From NCBI GenBank assembly GCA_043747745.1, contig JAYTOP010000053.1, positions 1-23,118 of the forward strand: DNA of 23,118 bases. Reading direction: 5' to 3'. The position numbers and the translations under genes were made by a program. This document shows, in pieces, positions 1-6,000 of the stretch (position 1 is the stretch's first letter; every line of letters begins with the position of its first letter). Under the pieces are notes generated by a model. That model saw nothing but the letters and a program-made list of their open reading frames with translations, made no database searches and was not told the DNA's origin. The stretch comes from SZAS-103 sp043747745. Its GTDB lineage: Bacteria > Pseudomonadota > Gammaproteobacteria > Xanthomonadales > Xanthomonadaceae.

Positions 1-20
1 GCACTTCTCTTGCCCATCGC

Positions 21-57
21 CATGCTCCAAGGAAATCAGGCGCGAGGGTGGAGCATG
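21..57. repeat. 9-bp inverted repeat with 19-nt spacer
   Basis: CATGCTCCA (21-29) and TGGAGCATG (49-57) are exact reverse complements. They could form a hairpin, but no T-run follows on either strand, so a terminator is not supported. The rest of the first 124 bases holds no ORF I can support. A minus-strand frame stays open towards the window edge but shows no recognisable protein. Confidence 0.4.
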
Positions 58-124
58 CGATGCGTTGGAGGGAAGGTGGCTACACCGGACGCTTACGCTG
101 CATCTCAAGTTGCCAGTGCCCATG

Positions 125-214
125 CTAGTTAAGAGTTGGCTGACCAACCACGCCCCCATGTCTCAGACACTTCAGCGCTTGATGGTACGTCATCATTCCG
201 CCCATCGAGTTCAT
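125..214 (-). CDS. very small ORF, 29 residues, unknown
   Basis: This ORF opens with ATG directly after the TAG of the 33-residue ORF (TAG at 215-217, ATG at 212-214). That stop-start junction is typical of translational re-initiation. The product starts MNSMGGMMTYHQALKCLRHG and ends after 29 residues, so it may be a truncated N-terminus of a longer protein. I cannot assign a family. Support rests on its placement behind an ORF with an excellent ribosome-binding site; nothing else shows that it is expressed. Confidence 0.25.
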   Translation of the reverse strand: MNSMGGMMTYHQALKCLRHGGVVGQPTLN

Positions 215-316
215 CTAAAGAGGTGGGATAAAAGCTACGTTTGACGACGAGGCCGCCGCATCGTGGATGCAGCGCTCAATAAAATTTTGTGTCCCGCGGA
301 GGCGGACTACGTTCAT
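215..316 (-). CDS. very small ORF, 33 residues, with strong ribosome-binding site
   Basis: The ATG at 314-316 is preceded by AAAAGGAGGCAACT, a near-perfect Shine-Dalgarno AGGAGG at ideal spacing. The product begins MNVVRLRGTQNFIERCIHDA and ends PPL after 33 residues. No family is recognised and there is no membrane segment or signal peptide. It lies 23 nt downstream of the IS1-type transposase on the same strand and its stop abuts the next small ORF, so the three could share a transcript. It may be the leftover 5' end of a gene destroyed by rearrangement. Confidence 0.35.
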   Translation of the reverse strand: MNVVRLRGTQNFIERCIHDAAASSSNVAFIPPL

Positions 317-339
317 AGTTGCCTCCTTTTCTAAGCCCA

Positions 340-1233
340 TCAGATTGATAGGTCTAATGGAAGCCCTGGCTTCTTCTTGTACGGGCCGCGCGGCTTCGCT
401 TCCGGCTCCGGTACCAGCGCCGCAATCTCTTCCACCGACCAGACATGATCGCTCAGGCCAGCTTCCATTGCAGGCGTCACACGCATCGCCTTGTGGATGC
501 GCCCGAAGTTGTAGTAAGTGAAGTGCAGCGCCACGGCGTGCATGTGGTTCTCGACCTTCTTGCTGAAGCCATTCGTGAGTCGCGTAAAGCGGCGCATCGA
601 CATGTGCATGGTCAGATTCTGGCGCTCGACGTAGGACGTGGAGACATGCGCCTTGCTCGGGTTGCCGTGAATCTTGATCTTCTTCGCGCCGACGTATTCG
701 CTCGGGCTGTAATTGCGATCCGGTGAGGCTGGGCCTTCACCATACGTCTTGACCAACATCGCGTAATCGATTTCCCACGCGAACGCTTCTTCGACCGCGT
801 CCAGATAGCACTTGTGGCCGTCTGTGGTCAGTTGCACGCGGTTCGCCAGTCGCGGGGCCAGATCACCCATGAATGCGCGGGCTGCATCGCCGTCACGGCT
901 ACCGACCATCCATCCTGCGATGAGCTTGGTATCGGCGCAGATCGCCGTCCATGTCCACACGTCGCCATGCCCGAAGATGCCCTGATTCTCAGGCGCTACG
1001 TTCTTCTGCTTGGAACCGACGAACGACCAGATTTCATCGCACTGGATGCGCTTACACGGCAGGTTGCGCAGCGCCTTGTCCTGATATTCCAAGCAGGCCG
1101 CGCCCACGTCGGCCAGCAGCTTGAGGACGGTTGCCTTAGCGGCTCCGGTCGTGCGGCACGTCGCATTGATGGACATGCCCTCGACCAGAAGACCGAGGAT
1201 TTGGGCACGCTTTGCAACGTCTAGGCTGTTCAT
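340..1233 (-). CDS. IS1-family DDE transposase
   Basis: This is a complete 297-residue transposase of the IS1 group. Residues 1-45 hold a helix-turn-helix (MNSLDVAKRAQILGLLVEG...). The catalytic core shows the IS1-like signature: CDEIWSFVGSK with Asp66, TTDGHKCYLDA with Asp138, and YVERQNLTMHMSMRRFTRLT with Glu203. It is followed by the FSKKVENHMHAVALHFTYYN block that closes IS1-type DDE domains. The C-terminal 40 residues are a basic linker-like tail (PRGPYKKKPG). It is encoded as one frame, unlike classical IS1, which needs a -1 frameshift. I looked for terminal inverted repeats around 245-340 and 1234-1286 and found none that convince, so it may be a solitary copy. It is divergent from the RhuM gene, with about 100 bp between them. 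Confidence 0.85.
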   Translation of the reverse strand: MNSLDVAKRAQILGLLVEGMSINATCRTTGAAKATVLKLLADVGAACLEYQDKALRNLPCKRIQCDEIWSFVGSKQKNVAPENQGIFGHGDVWTWTAICADTKLIAGWMVGSRDGDAARAFMGDLAPRLANRVQLTTDGHKCYLDAVEEAFAWEIDYAMLVKTYGEGPASPDRNYSPSEYVGAKKIKIHGNPSKAHVSTSYVERQNLTMHMSMRRFTRLTNGFSKKVENHMHAVALHFTYYNFGRIHKAMRVTPAMEAGLSDHVWSVEEIAALVPEPEAKPRGPYKKKPGLPLDLSI

Positions 1234-1279
1234 CGCATTCGCTCAAGGATAACGTCTGGTATGAATCATACAGCATCAA

Positions 1280-1308
1280 TTCGCACATATCAAATAATTT
1301 GATATAAT
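1280..1308 (+). promoter_or_regulatory. sigma-70 type promoter with embedded palindromic operator
   Basis: TTCGCA (1280-1285, four of six matches to the -35 consensus) is followed after 17 bp by a perfect TATAAT (1303-1308). A perfect 19-bp palindrome, ATATCAAAT-A-ATTTGATAT (1287-1305), fills the spacer and enters the -10 box. Such placement would let a bound repressor exclude RNA polymerase. The downstream protein begins with a helix-turn-helix domain, so autorepression is the simplest reading (inference). The element could also influence the divergent transposase gene starting at 1233. Confidence 0.7.
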
Positions 1309-1333
1309 GCGTCATCCACACCGGAGAGAAGCG

Positions 1334-2614
1334 ATGGACGTGAGGGAAGTCGTTGCGAAGTTCGGCGGCCAGTCTGCGCTGGCGAAGGCATTGGGCATTA
1401 ACCAGAGCGCAATTGCGTACTGGGTGAAGAGGAACGGAATCCCCGCTAAGTGGCATGCGGTCTTGCTCAAGATCGCCATTGACAAGGCCATCCCGTTAGA
1501 AGCTACCGATCTTGTTTCGAGGGCTCCTGCCCGCACGGCAGACCCACGCCAGAGAGCAAATCTAGCCCCTCAAGACGATCCCAAAGACGGATCGCTACCC
1601 GGGCATCCGTTCTTGTTTTACACGGCAGCCAGTGGCGCTATCAAAGTTCAGGTTGTTGTGGAGGACGAATCCGTGTGGGCGACCCAACAAGGGATCGCTG
1701 AGATATTTGATACGACAAAGCAGACGGTTAGCTACCACTTAACCAATATTTTCAGGGAGTTGGAGCTAGATCAACAGTCAGTTGTCAAAGAAATTTTGAC
1801 AACTGCCGTTGATGGGAAGCGTTACATGACGGCGTTCTACAACTTGGACGCAATAATTTCAGTGGGCTACAGGATCAACTCCTATCGCGCCACACAGTTC
1901 CGGGTGTGGGCGACCACGGTACTGAGGGAATACATGATTAAGGGGTTTGCGCTGAACGATGATCGCCTGAAGCAAGGCAAAGCGTTGTTCGGCAAGGACT
2001 ATTTTGACGACCTGCTTGAGAAGATAAGGGAGATCAGGGCGTCAGAACGCCGCTTCTATCAGAAGATCACCGATATCTACGCGCAATGCAGCATCGACTA
2101 CGACCCTCGCGCTCCTATCTCCCAAAAGTTCTATGCCCACGTTCAGGACAAGATGCACTTCGCCATCCACGGACACACTTCAGCCGAGCTAATCAGTCTC
2201 CGAGCGGATGCGTCGAAGCCCCACATGGGGTTGACTCATTGGAAGAACGAAGGGGTTGGAGGAAAGATCACGAAAATGGACGTGACCGTTGGCAAGAACT
2301 ACTTGAGCAAGACGGAAATCGATGAGCTAGAGCGCCTAGTCAGCATGTATTTGGAGTGGGCAGAAAATTTTGCGCGCCGCCAACGCGCGCTCACGATGGC
2401 AGATTGGGCTGCGAAGCTCGATGGATTCCTTGAGTTCAACACCTACGATGTTCTCAACAACTATGGCGCTGTGAAACGCGATGACGCCGAGCGTTGCGCT
2501 CTTCGCGAGTTCGAGAAATACCGGGTGGTGCAAGACAAAGACTACAAGTCAGACTTCGACAAGATCGTAGATGAAATCAAGATTACGAAGAAGCTTCCGA
2601 CTGGCAATCGCTAG
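1334..2614 (+). CDS. YdaS-type HTH fused to RhuM-family protein
   Basis: The start is the ATG at 1334, with GGAGAGAAGCG just upstream; an earlier ATG at 1307 lies inside the promoter. The 426-residue product has two parts. Residues 1-50 (VVAKFGGQSALAKALGINQ, AIAYWVKRNGIP) match the YdaS/Cro-like helix-turn-helix of prophage antitoxins. After a linker, residues about 95-420 carry the RhuM signature: VSYHLTNIFRELEL, then VVKEILTTAVDGKRYMTAFY, the YNLDAIISVGYR block, and the ATQFRVWATTVLREYMIKGF block. RhuM was named in Salmonella pathogenicity island 3, and relatives are scattered through prophages and defence or restriction loci. Its biochemical activity is not established. The usual RhuM protein lacks this N-terminal DNA-binding domain, so the fusion suggests a self-regulating unit. 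The 3' end overlaps the convergent small gene by 32 bp. Confidence 0.85.
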   Translation: MDVREVVAKFGGQSALAKALGINQSAIAYWVKRNGIPAKWHAVLLKIAIDKAIPLEATDLVSRAPARTADPRQRANLAPQDDPKDGSLPGHPFLFYTAASGAIKVQVVVEDESVWATQQGIAEIFDTTKQTVSYHLTNIFRELELDQQSVVKEILTTAVDGKRYMTAFYNLDAIISVGYRINSYRATQFRVWATTVLREYMIKGFALNDDRLKQGKALFGKDYFDDLLEKIREIRASERRFYQKITDIYAQCSIDYDPRAPISQKFYAHVQDKMHFAIHGHTSAELISLRADASKPHMGLTHWKNEGVGGKITKMDVTVGKNYLSKTEIDELERLVSMYLEWAENFARRQRALTMADWAAKLDGFLEFNTYDVLNNYGAVKRDDAERCALREFEKYRVVQDKDYKSDFDKIVDEIKITKKLPTGNR

Positions 2615-2843
2615 CCTTCTTCCACCGCGCCCTAGCTGCCTTCTTCGCGATAGCTGACCGCTTCGCCGGGGTCAGCTTCGCGGCACGCGCTGCACCGCCC
2701 TTGAGTCCACCCTTGCGCCCCAACGCTACCGCTGCGGGGTCTTTGCCGTCGTCGGTCTTGGCTTCCTCGATTTCGCCAGTGGCGATCCCCACAATCATGT
2801 GGGCGAGTGTGTTCGTGTCGCGCGGGCGCTTGGGCTTGGTCAT
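2583..2843 (-). CDS. small basic protein with GRKGGLKGG motif, function unknown
   Basis: An 86-residue, Lys/Ala-rich protein. Residues 40-75 contain the pattern ALGRKGGLKGGAARAAKL followed by TPAKRSAIAKKAARARW, which recurs in many short hypothetical proteins of mobile DNA in proteobacteria. I know of no proven function. The composition suggests nucleic-acid binding (inference). The N-terminus (residues 10-30) is less basic and helix-prone. The ATG at 2843 is preceded by TCAGGAC, an AGGA that sits rather close to the start. The gene is convergent with the RhuM gene, and the two coding ends overlap by 32 bp, so mutual antisense effects are possible. Confidence 0.6.
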   Translation of the reverse strand: MTKPKRPRDTNTLAHMIVGIATGEIEEAKTDDGKDPAAVALGRKGGLKGGAARAAKLTPAKRSAIAKKAARARWKKASDCQSEASS

Positions 2844-2906
2844 GTCCTGAGTCTAACGGCGGCTGCCTGACCGCTCAAGCAACGAAAATTTCAAACTAGA
2901 CCACTA

Positions 2907-2957
2907 CCCAAGTTCGTGATCGTCACCAACGACGACATCGACATGCGCGACTGGTGA
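2907..2957 (+). pseudogene. ubiD: short remnant resembling ubiD (polyprenyl-hydroxybenzoate decarboxylase)
   Basis: Reading from 2907, the frame gives PKFVIVTNDDIDMRDW and then a TGA at 2955. In UbiD, the prenyl-FMN-dependent decarboxylase of ubiquinone synthesis, a conserved segment reads KFVIV-(D/N)DD(I/V)-x-x-RDW and continues into DVIWA. The match is strong but only 16 codons long, and both flanks diverge at once. It is therefore not a gene. It could be the scar of a rearrangement or a fragment of an integration target carried at an island boundary. Confidence 0.55.
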
Positions 2958-2982
2958 CGTGCAATCAAGCGGCGAAGTCTTT

Positions 2983-3018
2983 CTTGTTGAAGGCGCCAGC
3001 CTTGTTGAAGGCGCTGGC
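2983..3018 (-). repeat. 18-bp tandem repeat, two copies
   Basis: On the minus strand GCCAGCGCCTTCAACAAG is followed at once by GCTGGCGCCTTCAACAAG, two copies that differ at two positions. On the plus strand the shared core CTTGTTGAAGGCGC occurs at 2983-2996 and 3001-3014. The repeat lies between the ubiD-like scrap and the end of the receiver-like gene. In one minus frame it would encode a repeated A-x-AFNK unit, but no gene with that tail is supported. Confidence 0.6.
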
Positions 3019-3044
3019 AGGTCTGCGGAATCCCGCGCAGTGCG

Positions 3045-4118
3045 TCAGCTCCGGCGCGGCGGTACTTCCCCGTGACGGGTCCATTCGAGGTAGCCGATCG
3101 CCTCGTAGGCATTGACGACATCGAACACTTCGACGAGGTCGGCGCCGCTCGCGCGGGCGATCGCATCGAGCCTGCGCGGTTGGTTCATCTGGGCGCTGAT
3201 GCGCAGCGCGCGCGGATAGTCGTTCGCGAGGTCGAGCCGCTTGGAGAGACAGTAGGTGCCCTCGGGATCGAAACGCCGGGAAAGGATTCCCCTGGAGTGG
3301 ATGAAGCTGTCCATCCAGATCAGGTATGCGAACGGCTTGGCGGCCGTGCCCTTGCATGCATCCTCCAGTTCGGCACCGCCCAGATGTTTCCAGTCTCCGA
3401 AGCGCAGGGCCTCGCGGGCATACGGCTCGAGCGTGGGCAGCAACCCGTCCGCCCAGAACATCCGCGCCTCCGGATCGATCACCAGGGGCGGCGCGCCCGG
3501 CAACGCGATCTGCGCCGGCCCGCCGAGCATTCTTTTCGGCAGGTAGCGAAGCAGCGCATGCATGGCGTTTTCGTCGGCGGTCGGTTCGGTGGCCTTGCTC
3601 GACGGTGGATAGGGGTCGTCTTCGGCACGCGGCGAGTTTTGCGCGTCATGGGCGGTGGGACCGGCTTGTGCGGCAAGGGGCGCGACGACCTCGTGCGCTG
3701 CTTCGGCCTGGTCGCTCGTCGCGGCCGATTCGGCGACGCTACGCGCGACCTCGTTCAGCAGCGCGGCGAATGCATCGCGATGGAAGGGTCTGCGCAGGAA
3801 CAAACCCGCTGGCGCCGGCTCGTCCGCATCGATGAGCTGCGCGCTGGCGACCCCCGCCTGGGAGGCACGTTGGCCGCCGGGCAGGGATGCTTTCGTCGTG
3901 TCGTCGACCGGGCCGCGCCTGTCCATCAGCAGCAGATCCGCCTCGGACGTCGCTCCCGACATCCTGGCTCCCGCGACATTCGCACCTCCATTTGCAGCAT
4001 CGACACCCCAGACCCATTCTTCACGCATCTGCTTGCGTGCGGAACGCAGCAGCAGGCGCAGATGGGCCTGATCCTCCTCGGTGACCCCGACGCACTGGAT
4101 GATCCACCCGGTCTTCAT
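3045..4118 (-). CDS. protein with receiver-like N-terminal domain, function unknown
   Basis: I place the start at the ATG at 4118, giving 357 residues. The frame extends further upstream, but only into alternative starts overlapping the preceding gene. Residues 1-130 look like a degenerate response-regulator receiver. There is a first strand (WIIQCVGV), an acidic start of helix 1 (TEEDQAH), a strand ending in a possible phospho-acceptor (ADLLLMD, Asp66), and a final FLRRPFHRDAFAALLNEV, where the usual Lys-Pro is Arg-Pro. Residues 130-200 are a low-complexity Ala/Pro/Asp linker. The C-terminal 150 residues are well ordered and end in a winged-helix-like stretch (RRLDAIARASGADLVEVFDVVNAYEAIGYLEW). 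It lies 64 bp behind the receiver/GGDEF gene on the same strand, so the two probably act together. No enzyme motif is visible. Confidence 0.7.
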   Translation of the reverse strand: MKTGWIIQCVGVTEEDQAHLRLLLRSARKQMREEWVWGVDAANGGANVAGARMSGATSEADLLLMDRRGPVDDTTKASLPGGQRASQAGVASAQLIDADEPAPAGLFLRRPFHRDAFAALLNEVARSVAESAATSDQAEAAHEVVAPLAAQAGPTAHDAQNSPRAEDDPYPPSSKATEPTADENAMHALLRYLPKRMLGGPAQIALPGAPPLVIDPEARMFWADGLLPTLEPYAREALRFGDWKHLGGAELEDACKGTAAKPFAYLIWMDSFIHSRGILSRRFDPEGTYCLSKRLDLANDYPRALRISAQMNQPRRLDAIARASGADLVEVFDVVNAYEAIGYLEWTRHGEVPPRRS

Positions 4119-4182
4119 GCGCGCCGGACTGGCGCTGACCCCGTCCGATCCGGGCAGAAGCGATGGTCGCGCTGGACTCCAG

Positions 4183-5340
4183 TCACTTGCCCCCCAGCTT
4201 CTTGAGGAAACGGACCAGCCGGGCACCCTGCCTTGCACCAAACAACCGGAGGGACGACATCAGTCGTTGCAGGACGTGCAGCGCATTCCCGGAAACCTGC
4301 CGGGTGCGGCCCTGTTTCGGCTGGCCGCGACGTGGATCGCGCTGCGACGACGCGTAGGTCGGCATTGGCTGCACGGTGATGGGTTCCGGTGCCTTGGTCG
4401 CAGCGGAGGATGGTGTCGCAACGGATTCTGCTGGCGCGGGCACTGCCGGCACCGGCTGGCGCGGGCGATCGAGGATTGCCTGGCAGCGATCCAGCGCATC
4501 CTGCGCGCTTGCCCAGACATCCTGTTCGGCGCTGATGACGGCCGTGCGCAAGCTGATGGCAAACGGCTTTCCATTGACCTGCAGCGCATGCGTCGCCACA
4601 TGCGCATGCAGCCAGGCAGCCATGGCCTCGATTCCTTCCCGCTGACCACCCGGGAGCGAGATCGCGAAGCCGCCAAGCCCGATGTGCGCCGCCGTGTCCT
4701 CCTCGCGGATGCGCTTGCGAATCAGCTTCGATACATGCACCACGATCTGTTCGACCACCGTATTGCCGCGATCGTGGAACGTCGCAGTCAAGCCGTCGAT
4801 CTCCACGCGCAGCAATGCCAATCCTTGCCCGTGCCGGCGCGCATAGGCGATGTCCTGCTCCAGCCGGTGCAGGAAGCCTGGCTCGTTCTCCAGCCCCGTC
4901 AGCGGGTCCAGCGTGCTCTGCGCCTGCAACTGCCGGCTGATGCGCTGGTATTTGGCGTGCGCGCGCGCGCGCGTTACCAGTTCGGTGCTGATGTACTTCT
5001 TGTTGAGGAAATCCGTGGCGCCCCGCTCCAGCGCCTGTTGCTTCGCCGATTCGTGGTCGTCGGCGCCCGTGACAAGGATCACCGGCATGTTGCGCAAGCC
5101 CGACTCGTCGGACGAGCGGACTCTCTCCAGCAGTTCGTAGCCGTCGCAGTTGGGCATGTTGAGGTCGGTGAACAGCACCGCGATATCCGGATCGCGCCCC
5201 AGTTTTCCCCAGGCATCGTCGCCATCGACGGCAGTGATCACGTCGAACTCGGCGCTCAGGATCTTGGACGCCGTCTTGACCATCACCTTGGAGTCGTCGA
5301 CAAAGAGTATTCGGGTCAAGGAACTGGCCTCACTGTTCAT
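4183..5340 (-). CDS. response regulator with degenerate GGDEF output domain
   Basis: A 385-residue protein. Residues 8-125 form a canonical receiver with acidic pair Asp15-Asp16, phospho-acceptor Asp59 in FTDLNMP, Thr91 in VTGA, and Lys114 in NKKY (the Pro after Lys is missing). A linker helix (QRISRQLQAQSTLDPLTGL) leads into a diguanylate-cyclase fold whose entry motif DPLTGL is kept. The catalytic GGDEF motif, however, is replaced by LGGFA at about 222-226. Synthesis of cyclic-di-GMP is therefore unlikely; such domains usually bind nucleotides or proteins instead. The C-terminal 95 residues are a Pro/Ala-rich linker with a basic end (VRFLKKLGGK). No sensor kinase gene is in the window. The gene contains an uninterrupted GC dinucleotide tract at 4959-4973. 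Confidence 0.85.
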   Translation of the reverse strand: MNSEASSLTRILFVDDSKVMVKTASKILSAEFDVITAVDGDDAWGKLGRDPDIAVLFTDLNMPNCDGYELLERVRSSDESGLRNMPVILVTGADDHESAKQQALERGATDFLNKKYISTELVTRARAHAKYQRISRQLQAQSTLDPLTGLENEPGFLHRLEQDIAYARRHGQGLALLRVEIDGLTATFHDRGNTVVEQIVVHVSKLIRKRIREEDTAAHIGLGGFAISLPGGQREGIEAMAAWLHAHVATHALQVNGKPFAISLRTAVISAEQDVWASAQDALDRCQAILDRPRQPVPAVPAPAESVATPSSAATKAPEPITVQPMPTYASSQRDPRRGQPKQGRTRQVSGNALHVLQRLMSSLRLFGARQGARLVRFLKKLGGK

Positions 5341-5388
5341 GCATCCCCCGTTCTGCTGTCGATTCCGCCTGGAACGATTGCAAGGCCG

Positions 5389-5565
5389 CTATCCGCGCCG
5401 GGCCTTGGCTTGACCCTGGTCAGGCATGCCTAAAAGGATATTGGCACGTCGACCGATCGGCAGATCCGCGAACAGCTGATCGATCGCTTCGCTGCTGGAA
5501 AGCCGGAAAACCAATCCGCTTGCGGACTGTACTCGTGCGATTTGCGCTTGTCCGCCGGATTTCAT
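5389..5565 (-). CDS. possible small ORF, 58 residues, unknown
   Basis: An ATG at 5565 with a purine-rich CGATGCGGGGGC just upstream opens a 58-residue frame that includes GLVFRLSSSEAIDQLFADLP. That stretch has the alternation of hydrophobic and charged residues expected of a folded protein. It ends 48 bp before the response-regulator start, on the same strand, so it could be a leader cistron. No family is recognised. It may equally be a chance frame in GC-rich DNA. Confidence 0.3.
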   Translation of the reverse strand: MKSGGQAQIARVQSASGLVFRLSSSEAIDQLFADLPIGRRANILLGMPDQGQAKARRG

Positions 5566-5660
5566 GCAGCCCCCGCATCGACCCTGATCGTGATGATCCA
5601 CAGTTGCGGCATCGCGGCGCACGGCGGAGGCCGCGCGCACCCGATTTCAACCACCTTCCT

Positions 5661-5955
5661 GGCCTCATTCTGCCATCGAGTTGGGCGCAGTGAATGCCGC
5701 GCAGCGTGTTTCAGAACATGGTGCGCCCGGATGGGCGAATGGCCGCACTTGCAAGCCGCCAGGCTTGCGCGGTCGTGAGCGCCAGTGCGCCATGCACGCT
5801 GGCAGGGAATCCCCAACCACTGCCGCATGTATGGTCCATTGTTGTTCTCACGCGGTCGCCGGCGTTGAAGGATCGCGACATCGAGACTCTGTTGCCGCGT
5901 CGGTGGCAACCCGCAGGCTGATTGCGTTCGTCCGTTAATGGCAGAATGCGGGGCC
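5661..5955. repeat. 295-bp segment bounded by imperfect inverted repeats
   Basis: GGCCTCATTCTGCCAT at 5661-5676 is matched in inverted orientation by ATGGCAGAATGCGGGGCC at 5938-5955. The match is 11 bp perfect, then continues as GGCC after a small insertion. The enclosed DNA has no convincing gene. The arrangement could be a tiny non-autonomous element or a chance pair. This segment takes up much of the geneless stretch 5566-6000, in which I saw no clear terminator or promoter. Confidence 0.35.
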
Positions 5956-6000
5956 ACTCGCTTACGTCTCGTCGGTCATTGCGTTGCGATATCCGTACGT

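Noticed and set aside
125..214. Possible anti-Thoeris (Tad2/DUF2829-like) fragment, from MTYHQALKCLRHG
   Set aside because: The first residues faintly recall the start of that family, but 29 codons without the characteristic aromatic motifs are far too little evidence.
2995..3018. GCCAGC/GCTGGC hairpin as a transcription terminator for the response-regulator pair
   Set aside because: The 6-bp stem results from the tandem repeat, the loop is 12 nt and no T-run follows on the minus strand.
4959..4973. GC dinucleotide tract as a phase-variable or Z-DNA element
   Set aside because: It lies in a coding region of high GC content, is only 15 bp, and encodes a normal Ala-Arg stretch of the linker; no sign of frameshift.
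4081..5433. A 450-codon plus-strand open frame opposite the response regulator
   Set aside because: Antisense shadow: the minus strand encodes a canonical receiver domain, and the plus product has no recognisable motif.
5562..5957. Minus-strand 131-codon frame in the gap after the SLOG gene
   Set aside because: Composition (Arg, His, Cys, Pro) is that of non-coding translation, no ribosome-binding site is seen, and competing frames on both strands are equally open.
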